Source: Poa pratensis (Eukaryota; Streptophyta; Magnoliopsida; Poales; Poaceae). Taken from it: a stretch of 64,000 nucleotides of DNA. The position numbers and the translations under genes are program-made. The DNA is taken from NCBI GenBank assembly GCA_947311845.1, contig CAMZMU010000080.1, forward strand, positions 14,517,444 to 14,581,443, written 5' to 3'. Under the pieces are notes generated by a model. That model saw nothing but the letters and a program-made list of their open reading frames with translations, did not search any database and had not been told where the DNA came from. Positions 25,230 to 37,091 of this stretch are shown one piece after another (the stretch's first letter is position 1; every line of letters starts with the position of its first letter).

Positions 25230-25680
25230 GATGCAGAATTCTTAAATGATTTTCCGTTCCCAGGAAGCTGTGGCAACAGGGAAGCCGAGGCTGCCAAGTG
25301 CCAACAAGCTCCTCGTAGAGGAGCCCCGAGCCCAAGAGGTGAAGCGCTGTTATCACCTGCGTCATCGTCAGTCATCATCAGTTTCCTGGAACAGCAGGAG
25401 AGGCCGTCCACCACCACCAAAGATGGGACACATTTTTAACTATTGTGTAACGCTGCAAGCTAGATTGTTCATGTAAAACAGGAAGTGTTGTCGTCGCAGT
25501 TCACTGATGTAGCCCTTCACATACATGTTTTTTTTTGTTTCCTGTGTTGTGTTCACTCGAGATTTTTATTCAGGTAAGACTGTGTTGTACTGAAATGTGT
25601 TCTCCGTTTCCTGTATGGACTATGCTGTCATCTGTGTCCAATCTTTTGCGTTGATTGCGTTCGTTGTAAGTGATTTATGC
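25230..25680 (+). pseudogene. PP2C fragment copy 2 (last exon plus 3' UTR), degenerate
   Basis: From 25,236 the sequence follows the intron 7/exon 8 boundary of the PP2C gene (gcagaattct, ttcccaggaagctgt) and keeps pieces such as gaggctgcca, aagctcctcgt and accaccaccaaagatggg, with several small deletions that break the frame. Sequence from 25,490 matches the 3' UTR (gttcactgatgtagccctt). Confidence 0.85.
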
Positions 25681-26078
25681 TGTGATCGACCCGACCTGTT
25701 TCTTTCTACCCTCGAGCCACAGTCAAAGAAGCGCTTCACTTTGGGAAAGAGATTCTTATTCAAACCCAATTCCGGTAGTGAAATAGTCTGCATCTATCCT
25801 TGGAGACATCAGGCAATTCTACTAACTCTAATCTTCAATTAATAGCTCGGATTCGTATCCTCATGCAAGGGAAATATGCTTAAACCAAGCTTCCCCTTTG
25901 TTCAGGTACTCGTTTCAGATGAGAGGCAGGTGCGAGGCTAGGCAAAAAGAGCTTTCTATGACCTTGCTGAGACGTAGGTAATAAGCAAATCCCCCTTTGA
26001 CCACATCCCTTTAGTTTCGTACGTACTTCCTGTTTTCCTACTTCGGCTTCGGGTCCTTCCTCTATCGAATATCCCTAA

Positions 26079-26490
26079 GAGCATCCCACTCACGGCGCCT
26101 AAATGGCCGCACAAAGGCCACCCGGACGGGCGCTATAGGCGCCATCCGGACGAGATGCAGACTTTGGGGCGCGTCGCTCCCCACTCGTGGGGTCAAATAC
26201 GTTTTCAATTTAACATTCAAACACAAAAATACATACATTTCATTGAAATTTCGTTCAAACCTGACATAATTCATTTAAACTAGGCAAAATTCATTCAAAC
26301 TAAAACCTAGACCTAACTAGTAGGGTGGCACGCAGGGCACCGGCAGTTCGGGCAAGAGCCCGCCAACGCTGGCAGAGGTGCCCGGCGGCAGCCGGTGCAG
26401 AGGTAGTTAAGGTAGCCGGCGGCGGCGGACGACGACGCAAGACGCGGGACAGTGGAGGAGGCTATGGACGCCTCGATGGCGAGCTACATC
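26079..26490. mobile_element. Candidate Harbinger-type element end
   Basis: TAA followed by GAGCATCCCACTC (26079) resembles the GAGCATCTCC ends of PIF/Harbinger-type elements seen elsewhere in the window (55,702). The other end was not found; PP2C-like sequence begins at about 26,500. The fragment has no transposase. Confidence 0.35.
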
Positions 26491-26499
26491 TCGCCTGCG

Positions 26500-27116
26500 T
26501 CCCAAACGTTGTTGCCTGCTATGAAACAATAAAGCATTTTACAGCAACGTTGTTCCTTCTTTATGAGTTATAACACGTCTGCCTGCAACAGGAGGAGGTG
26601 GTCGATAGCTCTCTGGAGTTCCTCATCCTCGCGAGCGATGGGCTGTGGGACGTCGTGACTAACGAGGTAAACAAACACTGGAATAAAAATCACCAAATCC
26701 TGAACTTCACAGCCGGACGCAGAATTCTGAAGCTGCTCTTTGTTCCCAGGAAGCTGTGGCGATGGTGAAGCCGATAGTGGACTCGCAGGAGGCTGCCAAG
26801 AAGCTCCTCGTGGAGGCAACCAAGAGGGGAAGCGCGGACAACATCACCTGCGTCGTCGTCCGTTTCCTGGACCAGCAGCAGCAGAGCCCGGCCACCACCA
26901 CCAAAGATGGATCCTCATAAACACATTTGCACCGTTGTTTGCTTGGATGTTCTCGGGTCCTTGAAACACAGGGCAAGTGTTTTCGTCACAGTTCACTGAT
27001 GTAGCCCTTCTCATACATGCTTCATTTGAGTTCCTGTGTTGGTGGTGTTTCCACGAGATTTTTATTCCAGAGTAAAAGAGTTTTTGTGTGTTATACTGAA
27101 ACGTGTTTTCAGTTGT
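26500..27116 (+). pseudogene. PP2C fragment copy 3 (exons 7 and 8 intact, plus 3' UTR)
   Basis: Similarity begins within intron 6 (aaacgttgtt) and covers an exon 7 copy (26592-26666), intron 7, and an exon 8 copy (26750-26920, stop TAA) followed by 3' UTR. The 81 codons encode the same peptide as the parent as far as I can see, with a few synonymous changes, and both splice sites are kept. Without exons 1-6 it cannot make a phosphatase alone. The 3' UTR breaks at 27,116 because of a retroposon and resumes at 28,287. Confidence 0.9.
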
Positions 27117-28286
27117 TTTTTTTAGATAAAAGACAATAATGCCCAGCTTTGAATTAACAAAGCTCAAGGTTTTACACGGCTAGAGATTACAGGTGCTGAG
27201 GAAATCAGCTTACAAAAGAACGGAACAACAAGCAAACAGAAAATAAACAAGACACGCCGCTTGAAACACTCCAGGATCTTGTAAGCCGCAACAATCGCTG
27301 ACCGGAGGAGTCTCTAAAAAGAAGCATCTGCGCCGCCGAAGAAATCATGTCCACATCTGCAACCTGGAGTCATACCAGTCGTCGGTGTGCCATCAGTCTC
27401 CACGTCCGAAGAGGGCCCCTGCCCTCTCGCTCGGATCGAAGAGCGCCGCACCGTTGGAGTTGGAGAAGCACACCCTTGAGCATAGATGGCAAGGAGACAA
27501 CATGGCAGCAGAGGGAGAACAGGAACACGACCAACTCACCGAAACATACGCCATGACAAGAAGCACTGCTTGCGCACGACCCACCACAGAACATAACCAG
27601 TAGACACTAGGCTTCCAAGACGACGCCTCCAAGGAGGAAACGGCGCAAAAGCGTCACCGCCGTCTGGTCCAAGGTGGACCGAGATTTTCATCCGAAGCCT
27701 GCGGACATAGAAGCACGCCACCCCAACGACGCCCCCAAGGAGGAGCACGACGCTCGAAAGCGTCGCCGTCGCCGGCCCGGCAACACCGGGCAAGGAATTA
27801 ACCTAGGAACCTGAACTACTGTCCGACAACGTCATCTCGGCAACGCGAGTGAAGGGTAGAGCAAGCGAGACACCTCTGGAAGAAAGCAGAGAGCTTTCGA
27901 CCACGATTGACCCACGACGCAAACCTCACCGTCCACACGGTCAAGGAAGCCATCCAGCACCTAGCGTTGCGGAGCTCGCCGCCAAGCCCCAGCAACACCC
28001 ACCACTCAGGGCCGCCACCCCGACGTACCAGAATCATCAATCTCAACCGCCGCCCAAAAGAGAGGCAGTCCACCACCGCGAAGCCAGCCACCCCAGCAAC
28101 CGCAGACGGCGCTCCTCCAGGCACCCTGCCCAATCCATCCCCGCACAAGCACCGAGAGACTACGGTAAAAGCCCAGGCAGCCGAAACCCTAGATCTGAAG
28201 ATCTCACCCTAAGGAACCAGACGCGCTTGAGAGGACGGCAGATCTGGCGATGGCACCAACGCCGGCCCACCAGCCAGCTCATGGTG
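27117..28286 (-). mobile_element. Minus-strand retroposon inserted in PP2C copy 3
   Basis: The insertion begins with a T-run (27117-27123), that is, a poly(A) tail on the minus strand, next to the minus-strand end gctttgttaattcaaagctg. It ends where the PP2C 3' UTR resumes. A short gttgt flanks both sides (27112-27116 and 28287-28291). The undivided version, tcagttgtctgtatggg, is present in the parent gene near 24,953, which confirms both edges. The GC-rich body has open frames without recognisable domains. Confidence 0.8.
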
Positions 28287-28473
28287 GTTGTCTGTATGGG
28301 TTGTGCTGTGTCACCTTTGCTTAGGTGCGTCCGTTGTAGCTGGGAAACGAGTTCAAGTGGGTGCATATCTCAAACTGGTCTACGACATCAACAAAGTTAA
28401 CAAATCAGAAAAGGATAAATCCTCAATAGAAGAGGCTACTGTTAGAGGGGAACCAAATGAGTGTGGGCATGGA
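28287..28473 (+). pseudogene. PP2C copy 3, continuation of 3' flank
   Basis: It matches 24,955-25,150: tctgtatgggttgtgctgtg, ctgggaaa, gtgggtgcatatctcaaact, and accaaatgagtgt. It ends where the LINE fragment begins. Confidence 0.85.
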
Positions 28474-31400
28474 TAACCTCGTCTCGAAGTCTCAGAGCGT
28501 CTTATTCACGATAATTTCATGTATGTGAGGAACCTCGCGCGGCGTCTACACAAAAATAAAAAGCCAATGGGTACTCTTCAAGCTCTGACATTCGCAAGGC
28601 CTTTGACTCACTGCGGTGGGACTACTTATTAGACACCTTGCAGCATCGTGGCTTCCCGGCTAGTTTCCGGAGTTGAGTGGTTGCCCTTATTACCACTCCT
28701 TCATCTAGAGTCCTTCTCAACGGCATCCTGGGCACACCTATTCGTCACGGAAGGGGGCTGCGGCAAGGAGACCCGCTCTCCCCTTTGCTATTCGACATTG
28801 CCATTGATCCCCTTCAGCAGATCCTCGAGCGCGTCACCAAGAATGAAGAGTTGCAGCCCATTCATTATAGGGGTCCCGACCGCGAACCTCTCTCTACGCC
28901 GATGACACCGCCATCTTTCTTGCCCCCACCAAGGAGGATGTGGATTGCCTTCAAGATATTCTCCACAACTTTGGCTTGGCCACCGGACTATCTAAAAACT
29001 TCGACAAAAGCCTTGTCGCGCCCATTCGTTGTGAGGGTATAGACCTTGAGCATGTTCTTCAAAACTTCCCCGCTGTGCGCTCCACCTTCCCCATGACCTA
29101 TCTAGGGCTACCGCTCTCTCTTGGAAGGTTGAGGCGGGTCGACATTCAGCCCCTTGACGACAAGTTGTCCCGGAAACTCGCCCCTTGGCAAGGGAAGCAT
29201 GCCACGGCGGCCGGCCGCAATGTTCTCGTCAAATCCCTCCTCACGTCGCAGCTCATATTTCACTTGACCTCTCTCAAGATGTTCGAGGACTCGAACACAA
29301 ATTTCAACACAATCTTGAGATCCTTTCTTTGGGCCGGCTGCGACAAGGCTTCCTGGGGCACATTCAAGGTGAATTGGACGGCGGTATGTAGGCCGAAGAA
29401 GTTGGGAAATTCGCGAGGGCCCGACCCTTCGACTTCGGTGGCTATGGTTCGAGTGGACGGATAGGACCAAGGCATGGATCGGTCTTGGCAGCCCGTGTGA
29501 CGCCGATGACATCGACCTTTTCTATGCCGCCACCACCATCACTCTAGGAGAGGGGAAACCGCCGCCACCACCATCACTCTAGGAGATGGGGAAACAGCTG
29601 ATTTTTGGGAGGTCTCATGGCTTGATGGACAACGGTCGAAGTACATAGCCCCCTACATTTATTCCATTTCTAGGAGGAAAAAGTGGCTGGTCAAGCAAGC
29701 CATGGCAAACCAAAGTTGGGTGGATCAGATTGACACCGCACGTATTCTCTCCGCGAGTCACCTTCAGGGGTTCTCGCTTCTATGCAATATAATACAAGGA
29801 ACAAACCTCTCACCCGACACTACAGATTCCATCATGTGGAAATTTACTAAGGCTCTGTTTGTTTGCGCTGCCGCTGCCGCTTTTGGCTTCCAAAAGCTGA
29901 ATCGTAAACAAACAGAAAACTGTAGGAAAGTGATTGTTAGAATCGCGGTGGGAAAATGTACTACGCGCGCGAGTGAGACGGGAAGCGAGCTCCGAGGTGC
30001 TTCCCGAGCTTTTCTCAGCTTCCCGAGTGCCACCGGACGAAATTACCCTCTATACCTTGTAGGATTTACAAGAAACCTGCCATCCAACATAAACCGAACT
30101 GCTCCCGTGCGAAACGGTCGAGCCCGACCTTCTCACCTCATTTTCCCCTTTCTACATCGAGGCCATGGCGTCCTAGGGTTAGGGCTCCGCCGCCGCCTCC
30201 CACCCCTGCCGCCGCCGGCGGCCCCTACCGCCGCCGTCCCTCACCGCAGCGTGCAAGCCCTTCCCCGCGTTGGGTCTCCACCATCTCGCGCCGTCAGCGC
30301 ACGACGGGTGGAGCTCGTCCCCGTCGGCCGCCGGAGACAGGAGCGATTCCAGCCGCCGCCTCGCCCTGCCTCGTCCGCCGCCGTCCACGTGAACTGGTGT
30401 GCTGCGTTCTTCTTTGACCCCGCCAGCTCTTCTTTGCTGCCGACCACATCTCTACTGCACCGAGCGCCTCCAGCGGCAAGGTGAGGCTCGTTCCCCTCTT
30501 TTTCTTCTTTCTTTCTTTATGCAAATTCAATCTTGTGTTTTGTGCTGTTAGACCCAGAATACATGAACATGACGGTACATGTTTTGCTATATTGAATTGC
30601 TATGGACATATTTTTGTTTATGGGTGTGATATAACATCTTCAGCACTCAGGGGCATTCCAAACATTTCACCCAGAAAACCAACAGCAACAGCTGCCAACA
30701 GCACTCCTGCCAAACATCAAATCTCTGCTTCCAGAATCTGCTTCTCACAGCTGCTTTTCCACAGCTCAACAGCTACAGCTGCTTTTCAAAAGCTGCAGCC
30801 CAAACAAACAGACCCTAAGAATGGTTGCTACACGGCTTTTTCGGCCTATAGGATGCAGTTCGAAGGGATTGTGGCCTCTCCATGCAGCACCTCATTTGGA
30901 TGGTGTGGGCTCCTCCTAAGTACAAATTCTTCGCTTGGCTTATTTATCAAAACCGCGTGTGGACGACGGATCGCCTTCAAAATCGAGGATGGCCAAACTC
31001 AACCCTATGCCCCTTATGCAAGCGTGAAAATGAGACGAGGACCCACATGCTCTTCAAATGTCGTTACTCCATGAAGTGTTTGGAAATCCATTCGAGATTG
31101 GCTTGGCCTTGTGCACCTGGACCCAACCACTTGGGCTGCCTTAGATTCGGTCAAGGATTGGTGGGATAGTTTTGCCTCCGCGGGATCTCAGAGAAAGACC
31201 ATCCTCTCGATCATAATCCTCGTGGCTTGGCAACTTTGGAATGAAAGAAATGCGAGACTTTTCAAGAACAAATCCCCTATGCCGTCTTCGGTGATTGTTG
31301 GTATAAAGAGCGAGTTGGTCCTTTGGGCTAGGGCCGGCGCGAAACACTTAGGATCCTTTATTCCGGGAGAGTAGGCTTTTGTTTTGAGGAGTGAGGCCGC

Positions 31401-31498
31401 CATTCTTGTGGTCTCTCTCTTGCTCAGCTTATAAATTTTTTAAACTCTCTTCCTAATTAGTGGAATGAGGCAAAGATTTTGCCTCCGTTTCAAAAAAA
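28474..31498 (+). mobile_element. 5'-truncated LINE (non-LTR retrotransposon), interrupted
   Basis: Translation across several frames shows LINE reverse transcriptase motifs: KAFDSLRWDYL (about 28598), GLRQGDPLSPLLFDI (28757-28801), a YADDTAIFLAP-like catalytic motif with a frame break (28897-28930), and TYLGLPLSLGR (29098-29130). Near the 3' end comes a reverse-transcriptase zinc-binding region (KYKFFAWLIYQNRVWTTDRL, then CPLCKRENETRTHMLFKC, 30920-31055). It ends in a short A-run (31492-31498). Many frameshifts make it dead. A 965-bp DNA element (29851-30815) splits it. It sits in the flank of PP2C copy 3; the same flank resumes with gctcaggtaactgctcagg. Confidence 0.85.
29851..30815. mobile_element. 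Harbinger/Tourist-type element carrying a captured gene-like segment
   Basis: The ends are GGCTCTGTTTGTTTG (29851) and, inverted, GGGTCTGTTTGTTTG (30815). Both are flanked by TAA (29848-29850 and 30816-30818). The 3-bp TAA target site and these ends fit PIF/Harbinger Tourist elements. The centre (30120-30480) is GC-rich with ctagggttagggc and proline-rich codons, then AAG|GTGAGG at about 30480, which looks like a first exon with a splice donor. No transposase is present. It interrupts the LINE. Confidence 0.8.
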
Positions 31499-33280
31499 GC
31501 TCAGGTAACTGCTCAGGGGGAAATATAATTTCCCAAACTCATGAAGCAGGGATCTGCCGTCATCACTAAAGATCTCATCACCGCAACAAAGCACCCCACT
31601 AGTTCACCCGCAAGAATATGACAAAAAAATCAAAATACTAAACTAGTGAATCCGGAAGATGTGTATCAGCTCAGACTACTTTTAAAAATCTTCAAGACAA
31701 ACTTTCGTCAGATGAGCGAACCTTGTTTTCTTCATTGTTAAGACGTTGTACTTGTAATTCGCTTCTGGAATGGTCCAATTTATATTGATCATGAACCTAA
31801 TTCATCCCAATTTGCAGCTATAGCAATGTCAAGGGGACATGGGACTTCCCCTCTCGTCCCCCGCGTCACTACCGCGGGGCGACTCGGGCGGCGAACAAAA
31901 TCCAGCGCCGCCACAGCCCCTCCTCCCCTTTATCCGGCCCCCTCTCTGTCGTCGGAGGAGGCCGGTGGGCAAAGCCCCAACCGGTGGACGGCGGCGGCGG
32001 GGCTCCGTTCTGCTGACCGGCGCAATGGTTCTCGGCGCGGTGGCGCTGTGGGAGGGCGTGGTGGCGCTGCAGGCTACGCCTCGGGCGGCGAGGTCGTGAG
32101 GTGGCGACGGTCGGGTGCTGCGCTGCGGTGGCGCGGTCGTCTGCAGCGCGCGGTGGAGGCGTGGGGACTAGATGTGGGCCTGCCCAGGCTCGCGGCCCTC
32201 CCCTTCGCCCCAAGTCGGCCCATCTCCCTCCTCCTACCCCTCCTGGTCGTTGTCGGTGGAGGACGCTGTCGGGCTTGAGGGCAAGCAGCAGGTGGTTGCT
32301 CTGCCGTGCCTCGGCAGATCCCGACGGCGGTAGTGCGGGTCAGCATGGCGGCCACGGCGCCATCAGCTCGACGCGCTCCCCGCGGTGGCTGGCCCGCTGT
32401 TCGGTGCCTCGCTCCTTCAACAAGAACATTCAAGGATTCGTCCCCTTGTGTCGTTGGTCTTCTCAAGCCATCCGCTTTCCGTCTCCGGGCTACCCCTGCT
32501 CCGGCGGTCTTCGGGGGTCCTTGCTTATGGGTCGGGGCAAAATCCCCGCGCACCGGGGGACCCTATGTGGACTTCTTCCTCGAGCACCGGGGGAAACCCT
32601 AGGTCCGGCTTGCCGGATCGGGTAACGGCGGCGTCTCCGCGACGTTCCCCTCTTGTAGGTGCTGCTTGGGCTGCACGTGGAGACTCTGATGTGGCGGATG
32701 GAGTGCAGTGACGCATGCGAAGTCGACTACTGCATAGGGCGCGGACCTCCGGGCGCAATGTATATCGACGCCAGCTCCTTCCTGATGATCGATACACCAG
32801 TTCCAGCCGGGCCCTGCCCTCACCTGCTGACTCTCTAGGCACATAGGTGTGTGGTACGTTGGCCGGGCAGTCTTGGAGTGATGGTCGTCCATGAAGGTGT
32901 TTGGCAGTGGCTACGACGTGGCCCTGTTGTTCCGAGCCTCAGACGCCTCACCATTCATGGTTGGAGGCAAGGCTAGGCGAGATCTCATGTTGTTGTTGTT
33001 GCGGTTTGTAGGTTGAGATACCTCCTCACTTAGTTGTCGTTGTGAGGATCTGTTGTTTGGCTGTGTTACCGCATCGTTAGATGCCAGAATCGTTGTAATC
33101 TAGACTTTGTCATTTCTTCTAATGCATTCGACACGCAAAGCTTTTGCGTGTTCGCAAAAAAATAAAAAAAGCAGTGTCAAGGGACCATAAGCCCGAACAC
33201 ACAGATGAAAGGTAGAGGTTTTCGTAATGTGGGCAGGTATTTATCGACTATCGTATCGAGTGGAGATTTCGTGCTCCCAA
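31499..33280 (+). pseudogene. PP2C fragment copy 4 (intron 4 and exon 5), split by a retroposon
   Basis: Around 31,765-31,835 the sequence follows PP2C intron 4 and the start of exon 5 (ttctggaatggtccaattta, catcccaatttgcagctata). It resumes at 33,171 with agggaccataagcc, acagatga, and ttttcgtaatgtgggcaggt, which is the end of exon 5. A short internal deletion removes the RIEDAG codons. This copy probably belongs to the same duplication series as copies 2 and 3. Confidence 0.8.
31836..33170 (+). mobile_element. GC-rich poly(A) retroposon inside PP2C exon 5 copy
   Basis: The flanks are gcaatgtcaaggg (31823-31835) and gcagtgtcaaggg (33171-33183), a 13-bp target duplication with one mismatch. 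The 3' end is A-rich (aaaaaaataaaaaaa, 33156-33170) after cttttgcgtgttcgc. The body (31,840-32,700) is GC-rich with many overlapping open frames and no recognisable protein domain. Confidence 0.8.
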
Positions 33281-35258
33281 TGCAATGACCCGTAGTTCAG
33301 AGAGTACAAAGGGGCTAAATTAGATTTGTGCATTTGAATAGCATGCATCTGAAAATACGGGAAAATTTAAAACTTTTTCAACGAAGTCATAGAGTGTTCA
33401 ACCACCACTCGAAAGGCTAGTTGAGAATGCCGTTAGTTTGACGAGTAACTAAAAACTTGGAATCCAACTTGTGAAACTTACATCGAGGTTTCGCTGATGT
33501 TGGTGGATTAGACTTAGTCATCAACATGAGTGCTATAAACTTCAAAATCTTGTCTTATCTAAATTCTCAAACATTTGGTTACAAGCGAATAATACAAGAA
33601 ACTATAAATCAAATGATGAGTATGACTTACATCATTAATCGAATAAGTACATATCTTAAAGAAAAGAAAAGAAGGAGTATATGGAAGGTGGATAAAAGAC
33701 TAAACTAAATCTTAATCTAGATCTACTTATTCTATCAAGACTATCTTATCCTCTTATCTTCTAATCTTCTCCAAATCATTCTACTAGAGAAGGCAACACA
33801 AGAAAGGAGGAAACTCAACAAGAAGATTGTACAGAAGGATTTCTTTGGTATGCATAGAAGCACTATGCCAGTCCATCACTAGTATTTGGAAACTCCTATA
33901 CCAAAATCTATTCTTATAAACTTCTGTACAAATAGTGTGATATTCTAAGGTTTGTGTTATATAGAAGTAGTTTGGTAACAAGCCTAATCACCTTGTTAAC
34001 AAATCACTCTTGTATGCTCAAACAATTGAGTGTCATATACAAATAAACAGAAGGTCAGATAATTGAGAACATCTCAACCTTTGTAATATAAGAAGTAATT
34101 TGGTGACAAGACTGATTATCTTGTTAACAAATTCTTTTGTATGCATAAGGCAATTGGATGTCATAAAGTACACATACATTCTTCTATAGCCATCTAATAG
34201 AAAGCTTTTCTAGGACTAATCTGGATGTCTTCACCACAAGGGTGAGGCAAGTGAAGTTGGATATTAGACCTGGGACTTTAAGAACTTGTCTTAAGTCCAG
34301 GTATTCACTTGAGGGATCAATACCAAGTTAAAGACAACAATGGATGATCATTTGGAGCATCTGGAGTCAAGTAGGAAACTATTAGATTCAACCATGATCC
34401 ATACAAGAGGGAGCATAAAGAGGAAACACTAAACCACACATATAACTTAGGCAACATAATCAAGTATCCAAATAAGATAGTGATATGGTAGTTTATGTTG
34501 ATTATCCAAGAGTATGAGGGAGAAAGTAAAGCCAAGGCATAAAACCATATGATCATCATCCATATTTAACCATCACATGAGTTAAGTCTTAAATTCATGT
34601 GAGTGGACAAGTCTCTTATGAGAGTAGATCACAAGATCATCTAGTGATGAGACCATTTGATTTGTCCAAGATTTTATTCTCAAGAAGAGATAAATCTGGA
34701 CATGTGGTAAATGGAACCACATGGACTATTTAGTCAGCAGTTGTACTCTAACAATTTGCTTCCACACACCAAAGTATAAATTCCTGTCAGAGAGGAATGC
34801 ATCAACCTTTGTATCTTCAGAATTAGATGTGGAACCCAGCAAGATTCTATTCTCATCATTTTGTGTCATCGTAAGACCTGATTTCAGGCAGGATATCTGT
34901 ACCTGTGCATCCACATGCATATGATCATGCCTTCACATGATTTAGATGTCAGGTATCACAAGTCAAAGCCACTAGGGCAATATTTCGTGCCTGGCATGGA
35001 TTTGAATTGTAAACACTTTGCATACCCGTTGGGGGCACCACAGTGAGCAGATCATGCATATATTGCTGAACAACAATTTGGTGTTGCCCAGGAATTTATA
35101 AAGCACTCAAAACACAAGATTAAATATTTATATCTCTCCAGAGTTGAAGCCAGACAAGGAAAACATCTTTAGTATTTGAAAACCAATATCCACAAATAAA
35201 TACTACCATAACAAAGTTTTATCATGTTGCTTTAATGCAAAACAGAAATAAAGAAGTG
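33281..35258 (+). mobile_element. LARD-like element: first part of the 5' LTR
   Basis: The LTR starts TGCAATGACCC (33281) and matches 61800-63783 along its whole length with a few percent differences. It stops exactly at aagaagtg, where the 3' LTR copy continues with taaagcc. That continuation is found 17.3 kb away at 52,577. The short open frames here are repeated in the 3' LTR and are not genes. Confidence 0.88.
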
Positions 35259-35730
35259 AACAGTTCCGAGTAGCACCTAATTTACATGTTGAAGAGGAAG
35301 TATCATGCATGTGTTTAATTATGTTAACATTGTTGAGAGAGTGGCCACTAGTGAAAGTATGATCCCTAGGCCTTGTTTCCAATCATCGGAATACCGTTTT
35401 CAGTCCCTTTTGTTACATGTTTGCTTGCTACCATTTTTATTTCGTATTATAAATACCAATTATTACCATCCATATTACTTGCCTTTTACTATCTCTTCGT
35501 CGAACTAGTGCACCTATACATCTAACAAGAGTATTGCGTGTGTTGGGGACACAAGAAACTTGTTGTATCTTAATTGCAGGGTTGCTTGAGAGGGATACCT
35601 TTGACCTCTAACTCCCTGAGTTCGGTAAACCTTGGGTTACTCGCTTAAGAGAAATTTGTTGCTGTCCTACAAACCTCTGCACTTGGAGACCCAACACTGT
35701 CTACAAAAATAGAAGCGTGCATAGACATCA
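35259..35730 (+). mobile_element. 3' end of a Gypsy-type LTR, truncated
   Basis: The sequence ends in ccaacactgtctacaaaaat followed by TAGACATCA, which I recognise as a frequent Triticeae LTR end. Only the last ~470 bp are present, abutting the interrupted LARD LTR. The likely LTR boundary is 35,730. Confidence 0.55.
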
Positions 35731-36750
35731 CTGGCCAGCAATGGCTAGAAATCGGTATTTAGACATAAACGAAAAATATCGCACAGAGTGAACAGAAAAC
35801 AACCGTGTGGGACTGTCGCAACTTATCGCACACTCTTTATGAGAAGTAATCGTGTTCGATAACGCACAGTTGAACACGGTTTGTGGAAGTTCACCGTGGG
35901 CGATATTATCCCGTTGCACACAATTCATTTGTTTTTTACAGGGGTACTACTGAAATTTTGCTAAGAATATACATAAAGAAAATAATACAGAACTGAGATT
36001 CCATCAATGTTTAGAGATTCCATTAATATTTAGAGGGCTCGATTAAAAATATTTCATCCCTTACATATGTACACAAAATATATCTAATACTCACTAAATA
36101 CACTAGAGGTTCTCCTCGTCGGAGGTTTCATCGTTGGCGTCATAATTCACTTCATCGTCAGCATCATTGTTGAAGGGTGGCTGGCCAGACCCAGAGGCCT
36201 CGGCAACGTTGGCCTTGTGTCGCTTCGGTGGTGGAGCACCAGAAACATTGAGCTCCACATTGAGGCGCCTTCACCTACGCAGATGGTCTTCGTGCAGAGT
36301 CTCAAAGGATTCCTCCACCACGCGATGCGTCCTGTATTCTTTTGCGCCACGATGCAATGGACTCCTGCACCAACATGTGTTGTTCCATCTCCTGCCCCCG
36401 ATCGAGCTCCTCAAAATAACTCAGATCAACCGACGACGACGACCCCGAACAAATGTCGTCGTCGTCGACTGGAGCCTCCGTGCTAGGGATGGACGATGAT
36501 GAGCCGGGGGTGGACGATGAGGAAGGCGAGGAGGACATCGGCGAGAGGTGGAGGCACGCGTGGGAACGCGCCACTTCCTTGTTCCAATGGAGTATTGCAT
36601 CTCGTCGGAGACTTTGAACTTGTAGCGAGTCATCGCTGCGGCTGGCGGCACTTCTATTAGCTAGATTTATACAGGAGCGCAAGGGCGGCGAGGAGGCGGG
36701 TATGCAGTGAAACAGCGGAAAAAAGAAGCGGGAAAGAAAGTAACGCCAAT
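35731..36750 (-). pseudogene. Degenerate minus-strand coding piece with acidic C-terminus
   Basis: A frame at 36787-36302 contains SSSVDLSYFEELDRGQEMEQ, and a second piece at 36,200-36,108 ends QPPFNNDADDEVNYD.. with a stop, in another frame. Such Ser-rich then acidic peptides accompany some grass DNA transposons, but I cannot name the family. 35,740-35,940 contains repeated cgcacac motifs of unknown origin. Confidence 0.3.
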
Positions 36751-36758
36751 AATAACTA

Positions 36759-36873
36759 CTCCCTCCGTTCATAAAAGTATGTCTCAATCTATCTCAAATT
36801 TGCATGTATAAATCATGTCTAGATAAATGCAAATTTGAACTAGGTTGAGACATTCTTTTGTGAATGAAGGGAG
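36759..36873. mobile_element. Stowaway-type MITE
   Basis: A 115-bp element has inverted ends CTCCCTCCGTTCATAAAAG and, inverted at the right, CTCCCTTCATTCACAAAAG. TA is at the left edge and CA (a changed TA) at the right. These ends and target site are typical of Tc1/mariner Stowaway MITEs. Confidence 0.85.
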
Positions 36874-37091
36874 CAGACCGTAGTTGCATCTGATCCTGCT
36901 GAACATATGCTTCTGCCGAACAATAAATTTACTGACGGGAAAATACGAAAATACCACAACACATAGAAATGAAGATGAGCAACATATAACCTTGGTAAAA
37001 AAAAATTCTTATTTCTGAGTTATATTCAAGGGTCACTTTATTTACTTCATAACTGAAGTACAATATAGAAACCTTGGTTTTCATTTGGATC

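Noticed and set aside
27816..28400. Open frames of 110-183 codons on both strands
   Set aside because: GC-rich retroposon body; the + frame runs into PP2C 3' UTR sequence, so it is not a gene.
31826..32892. Several open frames of 85-174 codons
   Set aside because: GC-rich retroposon body flanked by target duplications; no family match and mutual overlap.
33526..33708. 60-codon frame repeated at 62045-62227
   Set aside because: Same place in both LTR copies; conserved only because the LTRs are copies of each other.
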